Below, piece after piece: positions 1 to 11,471 of a stretch of DNA of 64,000 nt. The first letter of the stretch is position 1. Each line of letters starts with the position of its first letter. The position numbers were made by a program, and so were the translations under genes. The notes under the pieces were generated by a model, which saw nothing but the letters and a program-made list of their open reading frames with translations, was not told where the DNA came from and searched no databases. Source of the stretch: Ziziphus jujuba (taxonomy: Eukaryota; Streptophyta; Magnoliopsida; Rosales; Rhamnaceae); NCBI RefSeq assembly GCF_031755915.1, contig NC_083387.1, positions 4,430,501-4,494,500 of the forward strand, read 5' to 3'.

Positions 1-1489
1 AATCATAAAATCAGAGCTTGCAGATCCTGGGAGAGTGAAGTTTTCAATTGAGTCATATATATTTAAAGATTTGTCACTAAAAAAAGCACCGAAATCAATG
101 ATGTCAATATATATATATATATATATAATATATCACACTTTTTCAAATATTTGTCTACAAGTTTCCTATCAAAATCATTCGTGGATTTCATATTTCATAT
201 ATATCACCTTTTTTAGTTGGTTGATATATAGAGGGAGTTTTAAAATATATAATCCAATTCTAATTAACTCACTTCTTATAAGTTAGAACTTTTAAAATCA
301 ATAATACAAACTTGTGGTTTAATAGTTACTAACAACCAAAAGGGATGCTTTTTAATGAAAACGCTCCTGTATTGCTGCCAGAAAAACCATTAATGGAATA
401 TCTTGTCCTGTCCAGCACAAAAAACTGATACCAATTCAGAGTAACACCTTCGTCTAAACTTCTGCAAAGTACATGAATTATTTGTCTTTCATGTTTCACT
501 CTCCAAACAAGCCATTAATGGAATATCTAACTCTAAATTTGTCATGTCTATCACAAAAAAACTGATACCAATTCAGGTACCGTACTCTGTCCAAATTAAG
601 ACCCCGTTTAAACTTCTGCCAACTATATGAATTATTTGTCTTTCGTGTTTCAAACAAACCGCATCACCACCATTTTTTTTGGTACATAAACCACATCACC
701 ACTATACATGTTGATATGTTGGAATCTTCATGCAGATTTTTTTATCTATTATTTTCTTCTATTTCAACCTCTTTTTTTTTTTTTTTTTCACAAAATCCTA
801 ATCAATAGTTTGCACATTACAAACACGTGTCTGAAATTTCCATTTGGATGGGATGTGTATTAGATACATATAATCATAAGGGAGATATGAGATCCAGCTA
901 TGGCAAAGCCAGTCAAGATTTAAAAACAATTATAATGATCAAAAAAGTTTTAAAAACAATTATGAGATCCAGCCGTGTTTAATATATATGTGCCATGTAT
1001 GTATGAATAATGTATGTGGGTTAATAATCACAATCATGTGGAGACGATATGATGTGGATATTTTGAGCCACAAGATTTGACATCAGAAGAAAAAGTGAAA
1101 CAGTAAAGTAGTGACAGCTCCGTAATACGGCCAAACCTTGTTTGGCCCAGAAATCTATATAATGTGGAACAAAAGCTTATGAAATTAAATAAATTTTTGA
1201 GTGGCGATGTTGGAGTCAAACTGAACTTTCTGGTCCCCTGTTTTCTTTGGAAATGGTGGCAGAATAAAGTTTCTGCCTACATTACCTTCACAAATAACAA
1301 TTATTGATAAAAATATTGTATCAGTTTAAAACCAAGTCTAAATAACAAAAAGTCTAAATAACGAAAAGCAAATTGGAATAATTTGCCTCTCTATCTCTCT
1401 CTCTCTCTCGGCAAAATTATTCTATAGAATAATTTTTGCACACAAGTCAAAATGCCTTTTCTGTTTCCACATTTCAAGCATATTGTGTA

Positions 1490-1520
<31 letters not shown>

Positions 1521-3195
1521 ATGTATATATATCCTCAAAATGCTTTGTTCAAATTTGATAATCTTTTTTTTATTATGGGGTTCATAATTGATGATTTATA
1601 AGCAAGCAAACAAAGTTGTCGAATTTAGTTGGGTACATTTTTGTTCTTTTGGTAACAGGATTGCTTCATAATTAGACCTCCTATAATTACAGAGCAATAA
1701 TTTCTACTTACGGAACACACGCATCTTATTAGGCATTAGGCAGGAGCCTTTTGCCTAGTAAGCTTTTAGTCACCAATCATATCTTGTCAAGACCATAGGT
1801 AAATAAATGGGCTTGGATTATTTCAAAACATCTAAGCTGATTGGCGCGAATACTATTTCCTTGAGCTTTCTTAGTATTAATTAATATTAGACCTTGAAAA
1901 AGCAGAGGGTAATATGGTGCTGGATAAGGTTGATTAATAATTGCAACAGAAAGTTCTTTGAAAACCATCCCATGCTATCTCTCATCCGAATTTTACGGTT
2001 GGAAATATCGTGTTCATAACAATGGAGGTCAACAAACTTCACTTAATAATATAGTACATGCAATTTTTTGTTTTTCTTTATTAAGTCAAACTTTTTAGGC
2101 ATCAAAACAATAATTAGTTCAAATGGAAATTTAAGGAATGGAAAAAAAATTCAATAGATTGTAAACTGAACAGGTTCTTAATTGGTAATAAGAACACATT
2201 GCAGCAGATGTCTGCGGATTAAATTCAATAAACAAGAAAATTGGCTGTGATTTTTGACTTTCAAGTTTTTAACTTCATCAGATTCAGGTAATTTGGGCTT
2301 TGTTTTATTGATTTTACCGTTTGTCAATTTGTAATAACATAATTTTTAAAATATTAGTAATGAATATCGAGGAGAAGACCTTCACAATGTCAAAAAAGTT
2401 TTGGAGCAATTCACACTTTTAAACAAAACCGAAGAAATGGATGAAATATTTGACTTGTATGTATGTTTTTAGACCAACTCTCAAATAAAAATGGTATGTT
2501 TTCTATTGGGCATTAAAACGGATGTAATAAGAATGCGTCGACAGAGAGGGATATCAAAGACCTCTCCTACAGCTAATTAGATTGTTATTCTTAATATAAA
2601 AAATAAATAAGAAAATAAAGGAAGAAGACCACAGAATTATGAGACAGATATGAATGAGTTCCATTTCTTTCCTCCTTCCATTTTGGCTCCTGTTCTCAAT
2701 AGGTTGGGTTAGACTTGTCCTGTTTGAGATAAAAAAAAATAAAAAATAAAAAATAAAAAAATAAAAAAATAAAAAAATAAAAAAATTAGATGGATTTTGA
2801 AGTGCACTCAAAACTCCATGGATGCAAAACTCTTCTATCAAAAGAAACCTGCTTGCATATTAAATATAAACAGCATGCCCATTGGACCTTCAGATGGAAA
2901 GTATAAGAAAACAAACAGAATATTCAAACGTCAAGAGATAAGAGAAGAAGCATTCATTAGAAAGTGGGTTGGGTAATGAAAGTTGTCAACAGCTACAAAT
3001 AAACTAAAGCTGAAATTTTTAAGACCTCAGACATTGTAACTGAATATCCTCAAAAAAATTTGTGCCTAAGCTGATTCACTTGCCGTATATGTTAGGAAGC
3101 CTATGAACACAGAAGAATTTCTAACAAAACCAGTAACAAGTAATAACCTAAAATCCCAAAAATACAAGTATTGCCAGACTTGTGTATTGTTAATG
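1..3195. other. AT-rich intergenic region, no gene recognised
   Basis: No ORF here resembles a known protein. The stretch has (TA)n tracts near 109-130 and 1483-1510, T-runs near 770-790, and an (AAAAAT)n-like run at 2730-2786 that creates a meaningless minus-strand ORF. An imperfect tandem duplication at about 387-657 is listed separately. A 63-codon minus-strand ORF at 1777-1968 was not recognised and lies in ordinary AT-rich sequence. Confidence 0.6.
387..657. repeat. imperfect tandem duplication, unit about 125-145 bp
   Basis: The words ccattaatggaatatct, aaaaactgataccaattcag and atgaattatttgtctttc occur in the same order in two adjacent blocks, about 387-500 and 512-650. The second copy carries a short extra segment around the word gtaccgtactctg. 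This is visible directly; no coding function is evident. Confidence 0.7.
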
Positions 3196-5136
3196 TTACC
3201 ATATGGGAGCTGTACATGTTCGAAAATGCCCAGTTTGATTGCATCAACTACAATGCACAACCCGTTTCGTCCGACTACCATCGTCTCTGCGTATTTGCCT
3301 TTTTCTTGGTTGTCCAGGTGGACGAAGGGACTTTGGTGGATTAATGATAACCTCAACTTCTCTCTCACATTCATTTTGGGAACCCACTGACATCTCATTC
3401 CAAAGAGTTCTATCTGGAATTGGGTGGATTGTTTGTGAGTATGCCTTGCGATAGGTTGCCATAGTGGAACAACTTTCAGTGAAGCGATGAACATTCTGCC
3501 TACAAGAGAGGAGGGCTGCCACAGCATGGGCACAGGGAAGCCCACTTAGATGCCATCCATTACAACGGCGGGTACGAACATCAACTACCCAACCTTCATC
3601 ATGCGATGTAACTTCAAAAGTAGCGTCATTTGCTTTCGTAACATGATAACCATGGGCTAGCTTAATTGCCTCTGAAACGTGATTTTCATCAGAAGGAACC
3701 AGTATGCTTGTCCACTGCCTGCTTGTATTACGGCAATAGTTGAGCCAAGTCATCAGTCGTCATCGAAATACACTCCATCATTTGAATTATTGGAAGGCCA
3801 GAGGCTTCAAGTATCCAAGAACTTAAAGATTCAACCATATTGGCTGTCAAATGCCCTAATCTTGTTCCCTCAAAATATGCTGTGGCCCATAAATAAGGTG
3901 GAAATTGTCGGATCCAATGGGCAGCTTCTGGTAAGATCTCAGCAATCTCAAGAATTTTTTATTCAAACCCAACAGCAGTAAGAGCATAAGCAGCCTCGCA
4001 CAGAAGGTTAACAAGCACAGTATTATTCAATTCCTTCTGGAAACTGTCACAGAGATAACGCAAACAAAAACCATGAAATGCAGTTGGAAAGTTCACTTTC
4101 ACCCCATCAACAATACCCTTTTGTCTATCGGATAGAATTGTAAGCCTCGGCATATTTTCTGAATTTGTTTCAAGCAGGGTGTGCAGCTCAGACAGGAACC
4201 ACTTCCAGTTATCATCATTCTCCTCAGCCACCACACCAAAGGCTAATGGAAACTGAAGCTGAGCATGTGATTTTGGAATATTTTTCTCTATTACTCTGTG
4301 AACCCTAATTGGTTCAATATATATACAATAATATCTAGAATTACAAGCCTATCTTTTAGGATCTGATTTACACTAAATTAGGAAAACATGAATTCGCCAA
4401 GGGCATCCTTCACCTGCACATTTAACAGTGAAACGTAATTTGTCAGACTTGACTGTTCACATTTCAAAGTGAAAAGAAATGGCTGCATCTCTCAGTGCCC
4501 TCCGACAACTCTGGACATCAGGAAACTCTTGCCCAACAGTCAGCTGTTGATCAAGGCCTGAAACTATGGCTTGAGACTGAAGGATACGGGCATTAACTAT
4601 CAGCTGGGACTGCTGAAGAGTCATATCTGAAGCAGGTGCAATACTAATTTCTTGATTTTGGTCCATGGCTAAATCTAAGTTTCCATGAAGATTATCATTC
4701 TCCACAACAACCAATTCATGATTATCTGATAATCCCAGAATCAACAGCACCAGCAAGTCCACTATCTTGATTGTCACTATCATTATGGTCTTCATCAGCT
4801 TCAAAATCAATGTCTACTTTGGAATTCAATTTTTTTTTCTTCAGGATTCTGAACATGAACAAGTCCAAGATCCATTTCATGTTCATGAGTCTGACCAAGA
4901 GCTAGTCCCCTGTCATGGATATTTCCTAACTCAAACTCCTTGCCACTGAAGTGCTTCAAGTCTAAATCCAGATCATGGATATGCCCCATATCCATATCTT
5001 GATCATGCATAAGCGCTAATTCAAAGTTATGATCATGACTCGAGGCCAAATTGTGATCATGGCTCAATACCAAATGTTGACGTGGCCTCAACGACAACAT
5101 GTGATTTTGCTCAAGAATCAAATTATGGTTTGCCAT
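3196..5136 (-). pseudogene. MUSTANG-type (Mutator-derived) transposase gene, decayed
   Basis: On the minus strand the N-terminus is a His/Asp-rich repeat region (HDHNL, HDLDLDL) from an ATG at 5136. Next come QEFPDVQSCRRALRDAAI and a DNA-binding segment with KSDKLRFTVKC and GCPWRIH, the MULE transposase core (LAFGVVAEENDDNWKWFLSEL, LTILSDRQKGIVDGV), a SWIM zinc finger with GLPCAHAVAALLSCRQNVH, a proline-rich PPGQPRKRQ linker and a CCHC knuckle CNQTGHFRTC. It is broken by a frameshift near 4810, a TGA after HFEM (about 4457), loss of roughly 170 codons between RIH and PLAFGV (about 4260-4390), a TAA after VGFE (3959), a frameshift near 3755 and CGA-to-TGA just before the knuckle. The family layout is that of domesticated MUSTANG genes. 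No poly-A tail or intron loss pattern was seen, so a DNA-level duplicate is more likely than a retrocopy. Confidence 0.8.
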
Positions 5137-6623
5137 TACAAATCAAGGAGATAATAAACTTGTATCCTAAAGATGGACTCAAATGCTTTCACAGCTGATT
5201 AAAGTTCCGCACACTATGCATATCATGGTAGAAGACCCGAAAAATAGAAATCTTTTTTATGGATCAGCATTTCTGTTCCACATTTAAAAAAGATATATAT
5301 AAAGTATAGCTATATCCGAAAGATGGTAACACAACATTATTATCCAGATTCTATTTTGTTTCTGTCACTTCCTCTTGAGATTAGTGAAATCATAGTGGAT
5401 GGTAATTCCAAAACGTATGAATTCTACAAAATTTAGCTGATTAAACCAATAACCATACAATGATTAAACCAATAACCATACAATGATAATCATAAGATTA
5501 AGTATTGAAACAGCAACACCAACAACGCATAACAGAATATGCTATGTTAGGTTGTTGAAAAATTAAATATTATTATTATTATTATTATTTTTCCTTTTTA
5601 CATCTTCAACGTATGCTTTTTAACATTTCAAATTATGTTGCATAAGATATCATAACAAAAACGCAAGGAAAAAAAAAAAATTGGAAAAATAAATCTCAAT
5701 CCACCATAACACAGCTTAATAGAATGCTGTTACTCTTTAACCTTTTTTCTGATTAATAACTTTCCGGGACACCAATAAAAAACATATTGAATACCATATT
5801 GTCCAGATTTTCTCCATCACCAAACAAAACATTTTTCTTGCCCAAAGAAAGATGAAGTCATTAAAACTTACGCATGCAGTAACAAGTCTCCCCAGAAAAA
5901 AGCAGAGAGACAGAGAGAGAGAGAGAGACCCTGCCCAAAAGAAAATGAGACAAGTCAAGTAGAAACCAACAAGATAAAAGATTAATAAGAATAAGAAGGA
6001 TTAATTAGGGTTTTTGAAATAGATTAAAAAAAATTAAAAAAAATCACAATGCAGGTTTATAGTAGTGGAAAACTAGAAAGAGAGAGAGAGAGCTTTTAAG
6101 TTTGGCGGGTGGGGATAGAGGGAAAACCTGAAAGGAAGAGAGACGTTCTGAAATTTTGCGTTGGGACCTTTTTGACCTAGGGCTACTCACTCCTCCTGTT
6201 ATTCAAAATTCCCATATTGCCCTTCTCTTTTTAGGTTTTCTTTTGGTTTTTGAATTTGCAACTTGCACTTGAAATAAAAGATCTATTTATTTGTGTTTCG
6301 CACATCAATTTTTAGAGCAAATTTCAATTCAGCATTTAATTAATTTTTAAATAATGTCAAAAGCAACTCGTAATTTTCTCTTTTTTTTTGGGGCCATTAT
6401 GGATACAAATAAAAGGTAATAAAGGGAAAGAAATAATATTATGAGGGTACACCTGTTTAATGGAAAAATGAGGGCCAAAAACCTGCAAGGGTAATATCAT
6501 TATCAAAAAAATAACAGGGGTACTTCCGTAAATCCGTTCTCGTCTAATGTACTTCCTCTTTTCTTTCGGCTTTCCCGATAAAAACTAATTGATATTGCAG
6601 ACTCACAGTAACTAGCTATTTGA

Positions 6624-6660
<37 letters not shown>

Positions 6661-6716
6661 CGAAAAGTGAAATTAAAAATCACAATGAAAATCAATTAAC
6701 TCAAAGTTACAGTATG
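5137..6716. other. intergenic; probable former 5' leader of the decayed transposase gene
   Basis: No coding sequence was recognised. A purine-rich leader-like stretch with GA repeats (6078-6150) lies upstream of the pseudogene and could be its former 5' UTR or promoter; this is inference. An (ATT)n tract sits at about 5570-5590. Confidence 0.4.
6626..6659. repeat. (GT)n microsatellite
   Basis: An uninterrupted GT dinucleotide run of about 17 units lies just downstream of the kinase stop codon (minus-strand sense). Confidence 0.95.
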
Positions 6717-9700
6717 TCAGAAAGGCACTGTTCCCTCAATCTGTACTGATTCGAGTTTAGGAAGCAATTCTGAGACCACACTTTGCAAAGAAACATATTT
6801 TGGCCTATTTTTGCTTCCCTTTATGACCATCTTTGACAGCATGGTAAATTCTTGAGTGCCCAAGTCTTCACCAAGTAATTCATTCCAAAATACACCATCA
6901 TCGTTAAGATTTGATGCCTTCATAAGTTTTATAACCTGGTCAAGTGTTGCCACATTCCTACCAGCACCGCAACCCATGGCAGTTGCGGCACCAACAGCGT
7001 TTGCAAATGCTAGTGTGCTAACCATTGGCATGCCATGTATAAATCCAAATGCTATAGCAGCTACAAAACTATCTCCACAACCAACTGTGTCTATCACATT
7101 AACCTGTTACATTATCAAAATTCCAAATAAAGTAACATATAATTATTGAAGAGTTGAAATAGAAAGGGCTCCAACAATGGTACAACAGCAAGAAACATGC
7201 CTAAATTTTTTTCGAAGGAGATTTGTGTATTAGTATAAGACATGTCTAGAAGTGCATACCTTGAATGCAGGTGCACAAGAAACACTTGACTTTGTTACTA
7301 GAATTGAACCCTTCACACCCATTTTGACAATGACCCATTTTGCACGCATCCCTTGCCTAAGCAGCTGCTGCCCAGCTAAGATTGGGTTTCTTATGCCAGT
7401 CAGTGACTCGGCCTGGAAAAAAAAAAAACATTGATATCAATATGCGCGATTAGAGATAAGAAACTAATTTCAGCGGTGCTATGTTTTGTAATATTTGTTA
7501 TATCACAGAGAGGATATTGGCAATTAGTCCTCATGCAGGGTAATCATTAATATAAAATTGGGACCCCACCTACAGATGTAAAAATATTTAAAGACGAATA
7601 ACTTTACAGCATGTCGGTATAGGCTGCCAGTCACAGAAAATTTCATAAAAATTGCAAATAACATGCAACCTATTAAAACCTCACAGCATGTAGGTATAGG
7701 CCGCCAGTCACAGAAAATTTCATACAATTTGCAAATAATATGCAAGCTATTGAAACCCTTTTTTGACATGCATGTTGAAACTAGCTTATTGACTTTCTAA
7801 AGACCAAAATGAGCCAATCTTTGGTTGAATCCACACCTAAATAGATGCATATGGTATTTCACTTTTTATTGAATTTACAAGAGACTACAGTTCATATTAG
7901 TATGACATGTTCCCTGTGCTCTTTTATTCTCCTGACTACCACAGTCAGAAGATATATGCAGCAACATCTAATGAAACTAACCTCTCTAATGCAGGCACAA
8001 TTAAAGAACATATGGCTAATTGAAGTGAAACTAGTCACCCAATACTGGTTCAACTTTATGATTTCCACTTCCAATGAATATCAGTTTCCCATATGACTCT
8101 GAGGCTCTATCACAGAAAGACTTATTTTAAATATATAGAATTTGAGTAGAAAGAATGAAGCAAATAGATAAATATACTCTCTGCCCCAATATAATTAAAT
8201 CAAAAATGCTAAAAAGAAACCACTGATCACAAGAAGTACTACATCTAAAAGAGAAAGTAACCTGGAAACATGAGAATAACCAAACAGAAACAGGGTGCAC
8301 TTCAAGGACATGAAGAGACAAAAAATTTAATTAAGTCAGACTGCGAACATGATATGAAATAGAAATTAAAAACCAAACAAGATAAATACAAATAGATACT
8401 TTTCCTCACATCAGAAAGAAAATTTCATAACTAGAAACTGTTATAAGCGATACCTCATCAGATGTTAAAAGAAGGACATCACTCATCTTTAAAAAATGAT
8501 TTAAAGCTCTTTGTTCTTCAGGCGTGCCCGAAGAAAGACTTTTTCCACGTGGCCCAGGATCAAAGAATACTGCTGTTCCAACTTCAACAGCATACTCTAC
8601 TGCCGATACTATTAAACCAGGGTAGAGCTCATCAAAGCCATAACCATTACAGAATAGGACCTTTGACCGCTTTATACCCATTTTTGCTTCTCCGGACAGT
8701 TTCGTCATCCAATTAAAAGCGGGTTCATTACTGAAATCAGCTCGACTGCCAAAGATAGATTCACTCAGATCTTCAAGTTTTTCAAAGGAGATGATGATGA
8801 AATGCAATAAATACATATTTATGAAGCATAAGAACAACCACTTGATTAAGGCCAAAGTCATGAGATTTTTAATGAAAGACCAGAAATTTAAAAACACATT
8901 GATTTTAACAATAATAAAGGTTGAATTAGTTTACCTACAGAAACCATGTCTATGCAATGGATCCACAAGAACCCAGCACAACAATGTTTCATATGATGCA
9001 TTAGAATTGTTACCGAGATCAGTATCTTCACTCATCCCAACCACTCCAATTCCTTCATCAAGAAGCACGTCCAAGAGAAACCGTCCATAGATTTCATTAC
9101 CAACATGACCAATAGTGACGCAGTTAAGTCCCAGTCTTGCCGCTGCTATTGCCATATTACAGTTACCACCAGCTTCCCAGTATTGCTACGCGTAAAGCCG
9201 TACAATCAAGTATATCAAACATATACGTTATATATATATATATATATATATATAAATATATATTACTCACAAATAAAAAACAGCATTAACAAATTATGTA
9301 CAAATATGAAGCAACATAACAACTAGAAAATGCAATTGCTTAAATTAAGAGATCATTTTGTTTTTGTTTTTGTTTTGTTTTGCTTTATTTTATTTTATGT
9401 ATGACATAGATTTTAAGGTGGTTACCAAGAAGCTGGCGGACCATCATTCTCATATGGACTTAACAATAGAAAGTACCTAAACCCAATACCTATTATTGAT
9501 AATTTAAATATTTCGAAATGGTATCCTCAGAGAAATCACTTTATCCATATCAATTCTGATATAACAACAAAAACCCAGAAGGGCCAGGACAAAGGCACAC
9601 ATCTATCTCCCCACAAAAAATGAAAAATAATTGAAGAATTGAAATAAGAGGCATAGCCGGAAATGTAAGAGCAATGAGGAAGAACCAAAAACCTTATCGG

Positions 9701-10079
9701 GTGGAGAAGCAGCTAACCGGTCCATGTAAGCTTTGCGGTCCTCCAACTTGGCAGGAGGCAATTTGGGAACTTTGAGCACGATATCCACACAGAGATTGCC
9801 CAGAGTGGCAACGTCAACGTTTTTAAGTACGGGGCTCCTCGACGTCCAGTCTTGGACGGAACCCTTGAAGGAGCTGGAGTTGGAGTTGGAGTTAGGACCG
9901 TGTTTGGGGACAGAGATTTCGACACCATTGGCACGGTTGAAGATGGAATGTGCGCGACAAACTGGCGGGAAAAAGGAGAGCTTGAGGCTAGGGTTTTGGT
10001 GGGAGATCAGGTGTGGGGATAAGGGTCCATGGTTGGGAATTGGAGATTTGAGATTGAGGGTTATGGTGGCCTGATGCAT
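6717..10079 (-). CDS. PfkB-family carbohydrate kinase (ribokinase-like), 5 coding exons
   Basis: I joined exons 9693-10079, 8935-9185, 8745-8454, 7412-7260 and 7103-6717 (minus strand). All have GT..AG borders and a continuous frame, giving 489 residues. Residues 1-45 are rich in Ser, Pro and Asn with few acidic residues, which suggests a chloroplast transit peptide. The core begins with VATLGNLCVDIV (about 90). The N-terminal PfkB signature is around 132-150 (WEAGGNCNMAIAAARLG, GHVGNEIYG). The C-terminal signature is DTVGCGDSF at 366-374, with Asp372 as catalytic base and a second Gly-loop GAATAMGCGAG after it. Family members phosphorylate sugars or nucleosides with ATP; the substrate cannot be read from sequence. 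The usual GAGD is GCGD here. Intron 3 (7413-8453) is the longest and contains a 77-bp tandem repeat. The ATG at 10079 is the first in frame. Confidence 0.88.
7606..7760. repeat. 77-bp tandem duplication inside kinase intron 3
   Basis: Two head-to-tail copies begin at 7606 and 7683 with acagcatgt and share the words ccagtcacagaaaatttcat and ttgcaaataa. The copies differ by a few substitutions. Confidence 0.8.
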
Positions 10080-10351
10080 TCAGGGGAGTGAAAGAGATAG
10101 ACAAGCGAGGCGGAGAGCTTAGAGCTCAGGACTGAGAGCCAACAATGAAAGGAAAGAGTGACAGACAGAGAGAGGGAAATGTTGGAAGCACAGTCCAATA
10201 GAATATCAATTTTTGTTGGGAATAATAGACTACAATGAAACGATTGATTCACCCCAAAAAAAATAAAAATAAAAAAATTTAATCATAATATAAAATCATT
10301 CAACATTTAAAGTGACTTGTTATGAAAAGCAATAAAATTGGTAAACTTATA

Positions 10352-10388
<37 letters not shown>

Positions 10389-11471
10389 TTATTCCACTCA
10401 ACTTGACTTTGCAACTTTCAATTGGATTCCATGTATCTTGCATTCAACTTTGTTGTTGTTGCTTTTTCATTTAAATATATATATATATATATATTTTTTG
10501 GATGGTGTATCATTTTAAAATTTGCATCAAAGTTTGATTAAATTAGTGATATTCATTCTATCTGTTTGATTTTTTTTTTTTTTAAGTAAGGAAATTACAT
10601 ATATATATACATGAACAAATAAACTTCTTTTCTTTTTCTTTTTTTTTTCTTTTTTTTTTTTTCATATAGAGTATTTGAGCGAACGTCATCAATTTTCGTT
10701 AAATCTTAACAACAGAAATTTTAATAAATAATTTGTTTTACATTATATCATAATTTAAGATAACATTGTTTTAAGAAAAAAAAATAAAAGTTCTGAACAA
10801 CTAAATATATTATTAAACTACTTTTTTGTGTCCCCTTGGGAATTATATAATTATTTCTAATGATGTTTTAGGGAGGGAAAGGTTTAAATATTTATTTGCT
10901 GTTTTTAGAATTTCATGGACAGAGAAAAATGTTAAAATAGTGGTTCACACTGGAGGCTCATGGTTCCCATATAAGATGCTCTTTCTTTTTCAATGGTCAT
11001 ACTCTACCTTTCCTTGCACCATGCTCATCCTGTTTTTTGGTAATTTGAAACTTTGAATCAAGGCCATTAATATTAGTTGGATTTCTATATAGCTTCATCT
11101 TCTCCATTCAAATTGAGAATACGTACTTTATTCCATGATGCTACTTTGTTGAATAACCCATTTTACTAAATTGACTAGAGAAGATCTTTTTTTTTTTTTT
11201 TTTTTTAATGGTCTGCAATGAGCTCAGCATCCCAAATCCATTTCTCTTGCTATTCATCCAAAAATTATTCCAAAAGCATGATCAAACACTAGTGTCCAAC
11301 AAAAGGGGTGCTTCATTCCATCAAACGCTAAAAACGTCATGAGAAATTACAAAAGCATGATGAAACACTAGCGTCTAACAAAAAGGGTGCCTCATTCCAT
11401 CAAAAAAGATTAAGAAGTGATAAGGGTGGTCTGCTCTTCATTGTTCAATCTCAGAAGTAAACCGCACATAA
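10080..11471. other. intergenic between kinase 5' end and INDH 3' end
   Basis: This should hold the kinase promoter (minus direction) and the 3' UTR of INDH. It contains a 32-nt A-run (10355-10386), T-runs near 10575, 10640 and 11190, and a TA tract near 10476. No ORF resembles a protein. A short ORF at 10826-11056 has no recognisable similarity. Confidence 0.5.
11271..11405. repeat. 79-bp tandem duplication
   Basis: Copies begin at 11271 and 11350 with caaaagcatgat and continue through aaacactag..tc.aacaaaa.gggtgc.tcattccatcaaa. It lies just downstream of the INDH stop codon. Confidence 0.8.

Noticed and set aside
1777..1968. 63-codon minus-strand frame
   Set aside because: Plausible composition, but I could not match it to a family, and no exon structure or neighbouring coding block supports it.
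2554..2841. 95-codon minus-strand open frame rich in Phe, Ile and Tyr
   Set aside because: It is created by an (AAAAAT)n tract and shows no protein similarity.
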